NCBI RefSeq assembly: GCF_036607905.1
Contig: NZ_CP144555.1
Coordinates: 3,906,001 to 3,970,000, forward strand
DNA from: Streptomyces sp. SCSIO 75703
GTDB taxonomy: Bacteria; Actinomycetota; Actinomycetes; Streptomycetales; Streptomycetaceae
Direction of reading: 5' to 3'
Length of the DNA: 64,000 bases
Position numbers and translations under genes: made by a program. The notes beneath the pieces are model-generated. The model was not told the DNA's origin. It did not search any database and saw nothing but the letters and a program-made list of their open reading frames with translations. Position 1 is the stretch's first letter; each line of letters starts with the position of its first letter. Below, one piece after another: positions 44,640 through 54,237 of this stretch.

Positions 44640-46991
44640 GTGGTGGATCAGCTGACGCAGCACGATCCGCGGCGCATCGGGCCGTTCGAGGTGCTGGGGA
44701 GGCTAGGGGCCGGCGGCATGGGGCTGGTCTACCTCGCGCGCTCGGCGTCGGGCCGGCGGGTGGCGATCAAGACGGTCCGCACGGAACTCGCCGAGGACCA
44801 GCTCTTCCGCGTCCGCTTCACCCGCGAGGTGGAGGCGGCCCGCGCGGTCTCCGGCTTCTACACCGCGGCCGTGGTCGACGCCGACCCCCGTGCCGCCGTG
44901 CCCTGGCTCGCCACCGCCTACGTCCCGGCGCCCTCGCTGGAGGAGATCGTCAACGAGTGCGGCCCGATGCCCGCCCAGGCGGTGCGCTGGCTGGCCGCGG
45001 GCGTCGCCGAGGCGCTCCAGTCGATCCACGGCGCCGGCCTCGTGCACCGCGACCTCAAGCCGTCCAACGTGCTGGTCGTGGAGGACGGCCCCCGGGTGAT
45101 CGACTTCGGCATCGCCTCCGGGGTGTCGAACACACGGCTGACGATGACCAACGTCGCCGTCGGCACCCCCGCCTACATGTCCCCGGAGCAGGCGAAGGAC
45201 TCGCGCAGCGTCACCGGCGCCAGCGACGTCTTCTCGCTCGGCTCGATGCTGGTCTTCGCCGCCACCGGGCATCCGCCCTTCCACGGGGCCAACCCGGTCG
45301 AGACGGTGTTCATGCTGCTGCGCGAGGGCCCCGACCTGGAGGGGCTCCCGGACGAGCTGCGCCCGCTCATCGAGGCGTGCATGCAGATGGAGGCGACCGC
45401 CCGCCCCAACCCGGCCGACCTCCAGGCCCAGCTCGCCCCGCACCTCTTCGGCTCCGGCTCCGACGACAGCGGCACCGCCTCCGCCTGGCTGCCCGAGCAC
45501 GCGGTCGGCCTGATCGAGGAGCGCCGCAACGGCCGGCCCCCGGCCCGCCCCGGCGGCACGGGCGGCGGCCGGGGCCCGCAGGGCGCCCGGCCCGCCCTGC
45601 CGCTGCCCCCGCCGCCCGCGCACGACCCCGTCGTCCCGCCGCTGTCCGCCGCCCCCGACACCGGCCCCGTGCGGCTGCCCGGCGCCGCCGTGCCGATCGG
45701 GCCCGGCCCCCGCGTGTCCGACGTGCGGGCCGCCGCCGTCGCCGCGCCCCCGCCGGAGGCCGCCCTGGCCGCCTCCTGGTCCCGGCCCCGGCCCGGGGTC
45801 AACGGCGCCGACCCCGCCGTACCGCCCGTTCCGGCGGCGCCCCCGGAGTCCGCCTCGCCGGCGGGCTGGCGCCCCTGGCGCTTCCGCATGTCCAACGACG
45901 TGTGGGGCACGCCGTCGGTCGCCGGGGACCTGGTCTACGTCACCTCCTTCGAGGTGCACGCCCTGGACGTGGCCACCGGGCGGCGCCGCTTCAAGACCCG
46001 GGACGTGGCCTGGTCGATGGCGGTCGCGGACGGCCGCGTCCACGCCTCCGACGGGCCCACCCTCTTCGCCCTGGACGCCCGCGAGGGCTCCGACCTGTGG
46101 CGGCTCCAGACCGACGCCTGGGTCTACTCGGTCCAGGCCGACCGCGGCACCGTCGTCACCGCCACCCGCGGCGGCGGCGTCCAGGCGTGGGAGGCCGCCA
46201 ACGGGCAGCGGCTGTGGGAGATCACCGGCGCCCAGACCGACTTCGAGTCGGCCGAGGCGGGCCCCGTGGTCCACGAGGGCACGGTCTACGTCTGGCAGGA
46301 CGCCCGGCTGCGCGCCCTGGACGCCCGCACCGGCGAGGAGCGCTGGTCGTACCCGATCGGCGACGCCGCCTCCTGCGGCGGGGTGCCGGTCCGCCTGACC
46401 CCGGCGTCCGACGGGTACGTCTACGTCGCCGCGGGCACCCGCGTCATCGCCCTGGAGGTCGCCGGCGGCCACGTGCGCTGGCACTTCGAGGCCCCCGCGG
46501 TCTTCCTGTCCCCGCCCGCCTTCGTCCCGGGCCCGGCGGTGACCGGCGGCGGCGTGTACCTCGCCGACTACCTGGGCACGGTCTACGCCCTCGACGCCAC
46601 CGACGGGCGCGACCGCTGGCGGATCGCCACCGAGGCCCGCTCCGCGGCCGACCCGGTGCTGGTGGCCGCCGGCCACGTGCACGTGGGCAGCGGCAAGGGC
46701 CTCTACACCCTGGACGCCGTCACCGGCACGCCCAAGTGGCGCTTCCAGGCGGGCGGCGACATCGTGGGGGCGCCCGCGGTGGCCGAGGGCCGTATCCACT
46801 TCGGCTCCACCGACCACCTGCTCTACACGCTGAAGGCCGACGACGGGCGGCTGCGCTGGAAGCTGGCGACCGGCGGCGAGATCACCGGCTCACCGGTGGT
46901 GCGGGACGGCATCGTGTACGCGTGCAGCAAGGACCGCTGCGTCTACGCGCTCGACGCGGAGAAGGGCACCGGGACGGCCCGCACGGCCTGA
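44640..46991 (+). CDS. afsK: Serine/threonine protein kinase AfsK
   Basis: A 783-residue kinase (799 recalled for S. coelicolor). The N-terminal kinase domain (about 12-270) has [43 protein letters not shown] and MSPEQA. A Pro/Ala-rich linker (about 295-415) leads to a C-terminal PQQ-type beta-propeller of repeated ALDA-TG-RW units. AfsK phosphorylates AfsR on Ser/Thr and thereby raises afsS transcription; in Streptomyces it is also tied to hyphal branching. The sequence [12 protein letters not shown] fixes the GTG at 44640. It is membrane-associated despite lacking a clear transmembrane segment. Confidence 0.96.
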   Translation: MVDQLTQHDPRRIGPFEVLGRLGAGGMGLVYLARSASGRRVAIKTVRTELAEDQLFRVRFTREVEAARAVSGFYTAAVVDADPRAAVPWLATAYVPAPSLEEIVNECGPMPAQAVRWLAAGVAEALQSIHGAGLVHRDLKPSNVLVVEDGPRVIDFGIASGVSNTRLTMTNVAVGTPAYMSPEQAKDSRSVTGASDVFSLGSMLVFAATGHPPFHGANPVETVFMLLREGPDLEGLPDELRPLIEACMQMEATARPNPADLQAQLAPHLFGSGSDDSGTASAWLPEHAVGLIEERRNGRPPARPGGTGGGRGPQGARPALPLPPPPAHDPVVPPLSAAPDTGPVRLPGAAVPIGPGPRVSDVRAAAVAAPPPEAALAASWSRPRPGVNGADPAVPPVPAAPPESASPAGWRPWRFRMSNDVWGTPSVAGDLVYVTSFEVHALDVATGRRRFKTRDVAWSMAVADGRVHASDGPTLFALDAREGSDLWRLQTDAWVYSVQADRGTVVTATRGGGVQAWEAANGQRLWEITGAQTDFESAEAGPVVHEGTVYVWQDARLRALDARTGEERWSYPIGDAASCGGVPVRLTPASDGYVYVAAGTRVIALEVAGGHVRWHFEAPAVFLSPPAFVPGPAVTGGGVYLADYLGTVYALDATDGRDRWRIATEARSAADPVLVAAGHVHVGSGKGLYTLDAVTGTPKWRFQAGGDIVGAPAVAEGRIHFGSTDHLLYTLKADDGRLRWKLATGGEITGSPVVRDGIVYACSKDRCVYALDAEKGTGTARTA

Positions 46992-47081
46992 CGCGCCGGC
47001 GGCCCCCGCGGTCACCCGGAGTACGCGGCCGTACCGCACTGGTGACATGGCCGTGACAGTCGGGTCGCTACGCTGACCGCC

Positions 47082-47615
47082 ATGACGACACGGGGGCGAG
47101 TACTCAGGTTCACGACGGTCTCGGTGGCAGTGGTCCTCTGCCTGACCGGATTCTCCACCGGCACCGGACACGGCGGCGGGAGCAAGAGCAGGAGCGGTTC
47201 CGGCGGGAAGAGCAGCAGCAGCCGCGGCGGGGGCGGATGCAGCAGCTCCCGCCAGAACCACGACACGTCCACCTCGACCTCCGGGGGCGGCTACCGGGGC
47301 GGCGGCCACCGCGGCTCCACCGGCACCAGCAGCCCCAGCCCCACCACCCAGCCCGCCACGGTGCGCCTGGTGAGCTGCGCGACCGCGAAGCGGCCCTACG
47401 CCACCGTCGAGGTCACCAACCCCAACGACCGGCGGCGCACCTTCGACGTCGCCGTCTCCTTCCGGGACGCCGAGGGCCTCACTATCGAGGACGTCGTCCG
47501 CAGCAGCTCCGTACCCGCCCGGGAGACGATCCGCGTCCGCCTGGCGCTCACCGGCGCCGCGCCGCGCACCCCCGACCACTGCCAGACCGACCCCACCGCC
47601 CTCCCGGCCACCTGA
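47082..47615 (+). CDS. Small secreted Ser/Gly-rich protein downstream of afsK
   Basis: A 177-residue protein. A signal peptide (about 1-27, RFTTVSVAVVLCLTGFS) is followed by a Gly/Ser/His-rich disordered stretch (30-95). A beta-rich domain with two Cys comes next (VRLVSCATAKRPYATVEVTNPNDRRRTFDVAV ... DHCQTD). The role is unknown; its place between afsK and afsS appears conserved, judging from memory. TACGCT lies 7 nt before the ATG with no ribosome site, so it may be leaderless. Confidence 0.7.
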   Translation: MTTRGRVLRFTTVSVAVVLCLTGFSTGTGHGGGSKSRSGSGGKSSSSRGGGGCSSSRQNHDTSTSTSGGGYRGGGHRGSTGTSSPSPTTQPATVRLVSCATAKRPYATVEVTNPNDRRRTFDVAVSFRDAEGLTIEDVVRSSSVPARETIRVRLALTGAAPRTPDHCQTDPTALPAT

Positions 47616-47639
47616 CCGGCGGCGGAGGCGGTACGCGGC

Positions 47640-47704
47640 GCGCGGGAAGACCGGCGCGCGGGAAGACCGGGGCGCGGGCGAGACGGGGGCGCGGGCGAGA
47701 CGGG
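47640..47704. repeat. Tandem 16/17-bp repeats downstream of the secreted-protein gene
   Basis: Two copies of GCGCGGGAAGACCGG (period 16) are followed by two copies of GGCGCGGGCGAGACGGG (period 17). They lie in the convergent gap before afsS. Confidence 0.75.
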
Positions 47705-47736
47705 GCGCGAGGGAATCCGGGACGCGGAGACGCCTC

Positions 47737-47774
47737 GGCCGCGGCGGCTCCCCCTTACCCGCGCCGCCGCGGCC
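47737..47774. terminator. Bidirectional hairpin between the secreted-protein gene and afsS
   Basis: A perfect 12-bp stem (GGCCGCGGCGGC) around a 14-nt pyrimidine-rich loop, 22 nt beyond the afsS stop on the minus strand. Confidence 0.7.
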
Positions 47775-47795
47775 GATCCCCGTGTGGAGGAAGGT

Positions 47796-48002
47796 CTACT
47801 CGCCGTCCCGTCCCCGAGCGGGCGGGGCGGGCATGTGGCTGTCCTGCGTGGTGACGGTGCCGTCCTTGGGCGGCGCCGGCATGTGGCTGTCCTGCGGAGT
47901 GGCGACGCCGTCCTTCGGCGGTGCCGGCATGTGGCTGTCGAGCGTCGTGATCGTCTCGTCGGCCTTCTTCTGCGCCTCGTTGTTCCCGACGGCGTTGCTC
48001 AT
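47796..48002 (-). CDS. afsS: AfsS, small sigma-like/antibiotic-stimulating protein
   Basis: A 68-residue protein. After MSNAVGNNEAQKKADET it carries three near-identical repeats of the form TxxDSHMPAPP (residues about 18-62, period 14). These match the signature repeats of AfsS, known to stimulate actinorhodin and undecylprodigiosin pathways when AfsR activates it. Its molecular mechanism is unresolved. The ATG at 48002 is chosen because GGGGGT lies 8 nt upstream; an in-frame ATG at 48017 has no ribosome site. It lies downstream of afsR in the same direction. Confidence 0.95.
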   Translation of the reverse strand: MSNAVGNNEAQKKADETITTLDSHMPAPPKDGVATPQDSHMPAPPKDGTVTTQDSHMPAPPARGRDGE

Positions 48003-48045
48003 CGTGTGGACCCCCATGAAGTGACGGTGCGGTTGGCTGGAGTCC

Positions 48046-48083
48046 GCCCGTTCGGCGACTCCCCCGCGGATCGCCGAACGGGC
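48046..48083 (-). promoter_or_regulatory. 13-bp stem-loop in the afsS leader
   Basis: GCCCGTTCGGCGA and its exact complement flank a 12-nt loop, 44-81 nt upstream of the afsS start. If transcription begins upstream, this hairpin is in the 5' leader; it could also terminate afsR read-through. ACCCTA at 48099-48104 (TAGGGT on the minus strand) could be a -10 element just before it. Confidence 0.55.
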
Positions 48084-48158
48084 GCTCCGGGGCCGCTCAC
48101 CCTACCGGCGGGGCCCCGGCGGCCCGTCTGCCCCCCGACGCGACGGACCGTTGCCAAG

Positions 48159-48191
48159 ACAGTGACAGGCGGCCATAAACGTTCGATGAAC
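48159..48191 (-). promoter_or_regulatory. AfsR/PhoP-type direct repeats upstream of afsS
   Basis: On the minus strand three 11-bp units follow each other: GTTCATCGAAC, GTTTATGGCCG and CCTGTCACTGT. The first is a good PHO-box unit (G[GT]TCAYY). AfsR and PhoP are known to compete for overlapping direct repeats in the afsS promoter of S. coelicolor; this is the equivalent position, between the afsR stop and afsS. Confidence 0.7.
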
Positions 48192-48210
48192 GCCCCCCGC
48201 GAGACGGTCC

Positions 48211-51177
48211 TCAGGCCGCGCCCACCGGCCGCAGCAGCGTGCGCAGTTCGCCCGCCTCGGGCGCGTCCAGCCGCTCGTAGATGGCGAGCGCGTCACGCCA
48301 GCAGGCCCGCGCCCGGTCGGTCTGCTCCAGCCGGCTCAGCGAACGCCCCAGCAGCGTCAGGATGTTGGCGCGCATCCAGTCGCCGCCGATGCTGCCGGTG
48401 CTCAGCGCCTGCTCCGCGTGGCGGGCCGCCTGCGCCGGACGGCCCGCCGACAGGTGCACCTGGGCGATGCGGAAGTGCGTCGCCCCCTCCCACAGCCGCT
48501 GCCGGTTCTCCACGAACGTCTGCAGCGCCGCGGACAGTTCACGCAGCGCCTCGGTCTGCCGGGAGGCGTGGCTGAGCGCGATGCCCAGCGCGTAGCGGGC
48601 GTTGGCGAGGCGGAAGGTCAGGCCCAGCTCGTCGTAGATGGCGATGCCCTGGCGGACCAGGTCGATGCCGGAGGACGTGCGGCCGACCGAGACCAGCACG
48701 CGGGAGAGGTTGCACAGCGCGCTGGCCTCGCCCGGCCGGTTGCCGTCGGCGCGGAACGCCCGCACGGCCTCCAGCAGATGGGCCTCGCTCGCGGCGCGCA
48801 GGTTCTTGCAGTTGGCGATGATGCCCTGCTCGTTGTGGGCGTTGGCCCGGGTCCACGGGTCCTGGGTGCGGGCGCCCAGCTCGATGGCGCGCTCGGCCTC
48901 CGGTCCGGCCTCGTCGAACCGGCCGGCCCGGCTGAGCACCTGGGCCAGCGTGGTGCGCGCCCGCCCCTCCGCGTGGTCGTCGCCCGCGGCGGCCGTGGCG
49001 TCCCGGGCGGCGAGCGCCGCCGCCTCGTAGCCGAGCGCGCTCGCCCCCGACTCCGCGAGGTCCTTGGCGGCCAGCAGCAGGTCGACGGCGCGGCGCAGCG
49101 TGCTCGGCCCGAGGGACTGGCGCACGCAGGCGAGGATGCAGGCGGCCTCGGCGTGCAGCCAGTCCAGCGCGTCGGCGTCGTCGGTGAAGACGGTGCCGGG
49201 GAACGCCGTCGGCGCCAGGTGGTCCACCGTGCGGTCGCCGGGCCGCTCGATGGCGTACACCCCGGCCGCCGTGGCCAGGTAGAAGTCCAGCAGCCGGGAG
49301 AGCGCCGCCGCCCGCTCGCCCGGCGGGTGCTCGTCGCGTTCCGCGCAGGCGCGGGCGTAGAGCCGGACCAGGTCGTGGAAGCGGTAGCGGCCGGGCGCCG
49401 CCGACTCCAGCAGGGACGTGTCCACCAGCGATTCGAGCAGGTCCTCCGTCTCGTGCGGCGGCAGGTCCAGCACCGCCGCCGCGGCGGCCAGGGAGATGTC
49501 CGGCCCGTCGGCCAGCCCCAGCAGCCGGAACGCCCGCGCCTGGGCGGGCTCCAGTTGTCCGTAGCCGAGTTCGAAGGTGGCCTCGACCGCGAGGTCCCCG
49601 GCCTGCAGCTCGTCCAGCCGGCGCCGCTCGTCGGCCAGCTTCGCGGCGAGGACGGAGACGGTCCAGGTGCGGCGGGCCGCCAGGCGGGAGGCGGCGATGC
49701 GGATCGCCAGCGGCAGGAACCCGCAGGCGGCGACGGTGTCCAGGGCGGCCTTGCGCTCGGCGGCGACCCGCTCCTCGCCCACGATCCGGGTGAAGAGCGC
49801 GAGCGCCTCCTCCGGGGACATCACGTCCAGGTCGACCAGGTGCGCCCCGGCCAGCCCCACCATCCGCACCCGGGAGGTCACCAGCGCCGCGCAGCCCGCC
49901 GTGCCGGGCAGCAGCGGGCGCACCTGGGCCGCGTCCCGGGCGTTGTCCAGCAGGACCAGGACCCGGCGGCCGTCCAGCACGGAGCGGTAGAGCGCGGCGC
50001 GCTCCGCCGGCGAGTCCGGCACCGCCGAGTCGGGGGTGCCGAGCGCCCGCAGGAAGGCGCCGAGCACCGTCTCCGGTTCGGCGGCCCGCGCGCCGGCGCC
50101 CTGGAGGTCGACGTAGAGCTGACCGTCCGGGAAGGCGGACCGCGCCTGGTGGGCGACGTGCACCGCGAGGGTCGTCTTGCCGACGCCGCCGATGCCCGCC
50201 AGCGCCGAGAGCGCCATGACCCGGCCCTTTGCACCGGAGGCGGCGGACAGCACCTCGCCCAGCTCCCGGACGACGGCCGCGCGCCCGGTGAAGTCCGGCA
50301 CCGTGGCGGGCAGTTGGGCGGGCCGTACGAGGGTGGCGGCCGGTTCCGCGGCCGGGGCCTGCGGCTGGGCCAGCGCCGGGTCGGCGCGCAGGACGCGGTT
50401 CTGCAGTTCCCGGAGCTGCGGGCGCGGGTCGACGCCCAGTTCGTCGGCGAGCAGGCGCCGGGTGTCCGCGTAGACCGCCAGGGCCTCCGCCTGCCGCCCG
50501 CTGCGGTAGAGGGCCAGCATCAGCAGTTCGCGGGGGCGCTCGCGCAGCGGGTGCGCGGCCGTGAGCGCGGTCAGCTCCGAGACGGCCTCGGCGTGGCGGC
50601 CCTGCTCCAGGTCCAGCTCCAGCCGGGTCTCCAGGAGCTGGAGCCGCCACTCCTCCAGCCGGACCCGCTGCGCCTGCGCGTACGGCCCCGGCACGCCCGC
50701 CAGCGCCTCGCCGTCCCACAGCGCCAGCGCCCGGCGCAGCGTCTTGCGCGCCGTGCACAGGTCCTGGGCGGCACGGGCCTTCTCCGCCTCGGCGGCCAGC
50801 TCCTGGGCCTCCGTCAGGTCCAGGGTGCCGCGTACGGCGTACCCGCCCGACTCGCTCACCAGCACCCCCGCGCCGAAGAGCTTGCGCAACCGGGACGCGT
50901 ACGTCCGCACGGCGGCCAGCGCCCGCGCGGGCGGGGCCTCGCCCCACAGGGCGTCGATCAGCTCGTCCGCCGTCGCGGTACGGCCCTCGCGCAGCAGGAG
51001 GGCGGCGAGCAGGGCGCGTTGCTGGGGGGAACCGGCGGCCAGCGGTTCGCCGCCGCGCCAGGCGCGCACCGGCCCGAGCACGCCGAAGCGCGGCGGTACC
51101 GGCCCGGCGGCCGGTTCCCCCGGCCCCACCGGGGAGCCGGGCCCCCGCTGCTCCGGGGTCCGCGCCACACCGTCCAT
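48211..51177 (-). CDS. afsR: Transcriptional activator AfsR (SARP-NB-ARC-TPR)
   Basis: A 988-residue protein (about 993 recalled in S. coelicolor). The SARP part (about 30-270) has the trans_reg HTH and bacterial activator domain. The NB-ARC/AP-ATPase part has Walker A GIGGVGKTTLA near 325 and RVLVLLDNA. TPR repeats run from about 650 to the end. AfsK phosphorylates it; ATPase activity and DNA binding together switch on afsS. The ATG has AGGGGGAC upstream. The same bases also form TAGGGG 6 nt before the start, with TTGGCC 17 bp further up, so a leaderless form is possible. Confidence 0.97.
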   Translation of the reverse strand: MDGVARTPEQRGPGSPVGPGEPAAGPVPPRFGVLGPVRAWRGGEPLAAGSPQQRALLAALLLREGRTATADELIDALWGEAPPARALAAVRTYASRLRKLFGAGVLVSESGGYAVRGTLDLTEAQELAAEAEKARAAQDLCTARKTLRRALALWDGEALAGVPGPYAQAQRVRLEEWRLQLLETRLELDLEQGRHAEAVSELTALTAAHPLRERPRELLMLALYRSGRQAEALAVYADTRRLLADELGVDPRPQLRELQNRVLRADPALAQPQAPAAEPAATLVRPAQLPATVPDFTGRAAVVRELGEVLSAASGAKGRVMALSALAGIGGVGKTTLAVHVAHQARSAFPDGQLYVDLQGAGARAAEPETVLGAFLRALGTPDSAVPDSPAERAALYRSVLDGRRVLVLLDNARDAAQVRPLLPGTAGCAALVTSRVRMVGLAGAHLVDLDVMSPEEALALFTRIVGEERVAAERKAALDTVAACGFLPLAIRIAASRLAARRTWTVSVLAAKLADERRRLDELQAGDLAVEATFELGYGQLEPAQARAFRLLGLADGPDISLAAAAAVLDLPPHETEDLLESLVDTSLLESAAPGRYRFHDLVRLYARACAERDEHPPGERAAALSRLLDFYLATAAGVYAIERPGDRTVDHLAPTAFPGTVFTDDADALDWLHAEAACILACVRQSLGPSTLRRAVDLLLAAKDLAESGASALGYEAAALAARDATAAAGDDHAEGRARTTLAQVLSRAGRFDEAGPEAERAIELGARTQDPWTRANAHNEQGIIANCKNLRAASEAHLLEAVRAFRADGNRPGEASALCNLSRVLVSVGRTSSGIDLVRQGIAIYDELGLTFRLANARYALGIALSHASRQTEALRELSAALQTFVENRQRLWEGATHFRIAQVHLSAGRPAQAARHAEQALSTGSIGGDWMRANILTLLGRSLSRLEQTDRARACWRDALAIYERLDAPEAGELRTLLRPVGAA

Positions 51178-51547
51178 GGAGTCCCCCTAGGCTTCCTGAG
51201 CAACCAGGCCAAGTTTGCCTTGCCCACGGCGGCTCCGTCAGCCGTGGGGACGCCGATCACCGCGCCACGCCCCCGGCCCCGCAACGCCCTCACACTCTCT
51301 TCGCACGGACCCCGCTTTCGGGGGGCGGGGGCGCGCCGCCTCCCCGGTGACGCCGAGCGCGCCGCGCCGACCGCCCCGCCCTCCGTCACCGACCGGTCGT
51401 CCGTCACCCGCGCGGGGTCCGCCGACCCCGGTGCCCGCCCGCCGCCGCCCCCGCGCCTGGCCGGCCGGGCCGACGCCCCGCCGGTCCCCGCCCCGCCCCG
51501 CCCCCGGGGGCCCGGCGAGTCGATCACCCCGCTCGTATGCTCGAAGG
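51178..51547. other. Divergent intergenic region afsR/fbiC
   Basis: The afsR-proximal 60 bases hold a candidate promoter on the minus strand: TTGGCC (51207-51212), 17 bp, TAGGGG (51184-51189). The fbiC side holds TATGCT (51536-51541). The middle is G/C-rich, and no gene is supported. Confidence 0.6.
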
Positions 51548-54133
51548 ATGACGACCTCCGTGCCCCTTGGAACCGGCCCCACCGAGAACGCCCTGCGCCG
51601 CGCCCTCAAACGGGCCCGCGACGGCGTCGCGCTCGACGTGTCCGAGGCGGCGGTGCTGCTCCAGGCGCGCGGCGGGCACCTCGACGACCTCACCGCCTGC
51701 GCCGCGCGGGTGCGCGACGCCGGGCTGGAGGCCGCCGGGCGCCCCGGCGTCATCACGTACTCCAAGAGCGTGTTCATCCCGCTCACCCGGCTCTGCCGCG
51801 ACAGGTGCCACTACTGCACCTTCGTCACCGTCCCCGGCAAGCTCCGCCGCGCCGGACACGGCATGTTCATGTCTCCGGACGAGGTGCTGGAGGTGGCCCG
51901 GCGCGGTGCCGCCCTCGGCTGCAAGGAAGCCCTCATCACCCTCGGCGACAAGCCCGAGGAGCGCTGGCCCGAGGCGCGCGAGTGGCTCGACGCGCACGGC
52001 TACGACGACACCCTCGCCTACGTCCGCGCCGTCTCCGTCCGCGTCCTGGAGGAGACGGGACTGCTCCCGCACCTCAACCCGGGCGTGCTGACCTGGACCG
52101 ACTTCCAGCGGCTCAAGCCGGTCGCCGCCTCGATGGGCATGATGCTGGAGACCACCGCGACCCGCCTGTGGTCCGAGCCCGGCGGCCCCCACCACGGCTC
52201 CCCGGACAAGGAACCGGCCGTGCGGCTGCGGGTCCTGGAGGACGCCGGACGCTCCTCCGTCCCCTTCACCTCCGGCATCCTCATCGGCATCGGCGAGAGC
52301 CACGAGGAACGCGCCGAGTCCCTGTTCGCGCTGCGCCGGATCGCGCGGTCGTACCACGGGCTCCAGGAACTGATCATCCAGAACTTCCGGGCCAAGCCGG
52401 ACACCGCCATGCGCGGCATGCCCGACGCCGAACTGGACGAACTGGTCGCCACGGTGGCCGTCGCCCGGCTCATCATGGGCCCCTCCGCGAACCTCCAGGC
52501 CCCGCCGAACCTGGTGGACGCCGAGTACGGGCGGCTCATCGCCGCGGGCATCGACGACTGGGGCGGCGTCTCCCCGCTCACCATCGACCACGTCAACCCC
52601 GAACGCCCCTGGCCCCGGATCGACGAACTGGCCGAGCGGTCCCGGGCGGCCGGCTTCGAGATGCGCGAACGCCTCTGCGTCTACCCGGAGTTCGTCCGCC
52701 GCGGGGAGCCCTGGCTCGACCCGCGCCTCGGCCCGCACGTGGCCGCGCTCGCCGATCCGGACACCGGGCTGGCCCGCCCGGACGCGGTCGTCGAGGGCAG
52801 GCCGTGGCAGGAACCGGACGAAGTGTTCACCGCCTCCGGCCGCACCGACCTGCACCGCACCATCGACACCGAGGGCCGCACCGGCGACCGCCGCGACGAC
52901 TTCGACGCCGTGTACGGCGACTGGGACGCCCTGCGCGAGGCCGCCGCGCCCGGCATGGCCCCCGAGCGCATCGACACCGACGTGCGGGACGCCCTGGCCA
53001 CCGCCGCCGACGACCCCGAGAAGCTCACCGACGCGGAGGCCCTGGCCCTGCTGCACGCCGACGGGCCGGCGCTGGACGCGCTGTGCCGGGTCGCGGACGA
53101 CGTGCGCCGCTCGGCGGTCGGGGACGACGTGACGTACATCGTCACGCGGAACATCAACTTCACCAACGTCTGCTACACCGGCTGCCGCTTCTGCGCCTTC
53201 GCCCAGCGGCGCACCGACGCGGACGCCTACACCCTCTCCCTGGACCAGGTCGCCGACCGCGCCCAGCAGGCGTGGGAGGTGGGCGCGGTGGAGGTGTGCA
53301 TGCAGGGCGGCATCCACCCCGACCTGCCCGGGACGGCGTACTTCGACATCGCGCGGGCGGTCAGGGAACGCGTCCCGGGCATGCACGTGCACGCCTTCTC
53401 CCCGATGGAGGTCGTCAACGGCGCCGCCCGCACGGGGCTGTCGGTGCGCGAGTGGCTGACGGCGGCGAAGGAAGCCGGCCTGGACTCGATCCCGGGCACC
53501 GCGGCGGAGATCCTCGACGACGAGGTCCGCTGGGTGCTGACCAAGGGCAAGCTGCCGGCGGCCACCTGGATCGAGGTCGTCGAGACGGCGCACGAACTGG
53601 GCCTGCGCTCCTCGTCCACGATGATGTACGGCCACGTCGACCAGCCCCGGCACTGGCTCGGGCACCTGCGCACGCTGGCCGGCATCCAGCGGCGCACGGG
53701 CGGCTTCACGGAGTTCGTGACGCTGCCGTTCATCCACACCAACGCACCGGTGTACCTGGCCGGCATCGCCCGCCCCGGCCCGACGGTGCGCGACAACCGG
53801 GCGGTCACCGCGATGGCCCGCCTGCTGCTGCACCCGCACATCCCGAACATCCAGACGAGCTGGGTCAAGCTCGGCGCGGAGGGCGCCGCCGAGATGCTGC
53901 GCTCGGGCGCGAACGACCTGGGCGGGACGCTGATGGAGGAGACGATCTCGCGGATGGCGGGCTCGTCGTACGGCTCGTACAAGTCGGTGCGCGATCTGGT
54001 CGCCGTCGCGGAGGCGGCGGGCCGCCCGGCGAAGCCCCGGACCACGCTGTACGGCGAGGTCCCGGAGGAACGGCGCCGGGCGGCCGAGTCCTCGGACGGC
54101 CACCTTCCGGAGCTGCTGCCGGTGCTGGACTGA
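51548..54133 (+). CDS. fbiC: Bifunctional FO synthase (FbiC)
   Basis: An 861-residue fusion of two radical-SAM enzymes equivalent to CofG and CofH. It makes the deazaflavin FO, precursor of coenzyme F420, from tyrosine and 5-amino-6-ribitylaminouracil. The N-terminal [4Fe-4S] motif is [10 protein letters not shown] (near residue 81) and the C-terminal one [10 protein letters not shown] (near 541), both C-x3-C-x2-C. The ATG is preceded by GAAGG with almost no spacing; TATGCT 6 nt upstream suggests a leaderless mRNA. Monocistronic. Confidence 0.97.
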   Translation: MTTSVPLGTGPTENALRRALKRARDGVALDVSEAAVLLQARGGHLDDLTACAARVRDAGLEAAGRPGVITYSKSVFIPLTRLCRDRCHYCTFVTVPGKLRRAGHGMFMSPDEVLEVARRGAALGCKEALITLGDKPEERWPEAREWLDAHGYDDTLAYVRAVSVRVLEETGLLPHLNPGVLTWTDFQRLKPVAASMGMMLETTATRLWSEPGGPHHGSPDKEPAVRLRVLEDAGRSSVPFTSGILIGIGESHEERAESLFALRRIARSYHGLQELIIQNFRAKPDTAMRGMPDAELDELVATVAVARLIMGPSANLQAPPNLVDAEYGRLIAAGIDDWGGVSPLTIDHVNPERPWPRIDELAERSRAAGFEMRERLCVYPEFVRRGEPWLDPRLGPHVAALADPDTGLARPDAVVEGRPWQEPDEVFTASGRTDLHRTIDTEGRTGDRRDDFDAVYGDWDALREAAAPGMAPERIDTDVRDALATAADDPEKLTDAEALALLHADGPALDALCRVADDVRRSAVGDDVTYIVTRNINFTNVCYTGCRFCAFAQRRTDADAYTLSLDQVADRAQQAWEVGAVEVCMQGGIHPDLPGTAYFDIARAVRERVPGMHVHAFSPMEVVNGAARTGLSVREWLTAAKEAGLDSIPGTAAEILDDEVRWVLTKGKLPAATWIEVVETAHELGLRSSSTMMYGHVDQPRHWLGHLRTLAGIQRRTGGFTEFVTLPFIHTNAPVYLAGIARPGPTVRDNRAVTAMARLLLHPHIPNIQTSWVKLGAEGAAEMLRSGANDLGGTLMEETISRMAGSSYGSYKSVRDLVAVAEAAGRPAKPRTTLYGEVPEERRRAAESSDGHLPELLPVLD

Positions 54134-54186
54134 GCCTGCCGGGGCAGGGCGCAGGGCGCAGGGACGGGGGCACGGGCCGCCCACAG

Positions 54187-54221
54187 TACGATGATCGGAA
54201 CCCCGGGTGTGTCGGGGTTCC
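54187..54221 (+). promoter_or_regulatory. -10 element followed by a start-site hairpin
   Basis: TACGAT at 54187-54192 is a good -10. The 8-bp inverted repeat GGAACCCC (54197-54204) / GGGGTTCC (54214-54221) begins where transcription should start, so the mRNA would begin with a stem-loop just before the GGAGGAG ribosome site. Confidence 0.5.
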
Positions 54222-54237
54222 CAAGCGGAGGAGATGC

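Noticed and set aside
44703..46817. Minus-strand frame of about 700 codons opposite afsK
   Set aside because: Antisense shadow; the sense strand is unmistakably AfsK with all kinase motifs.
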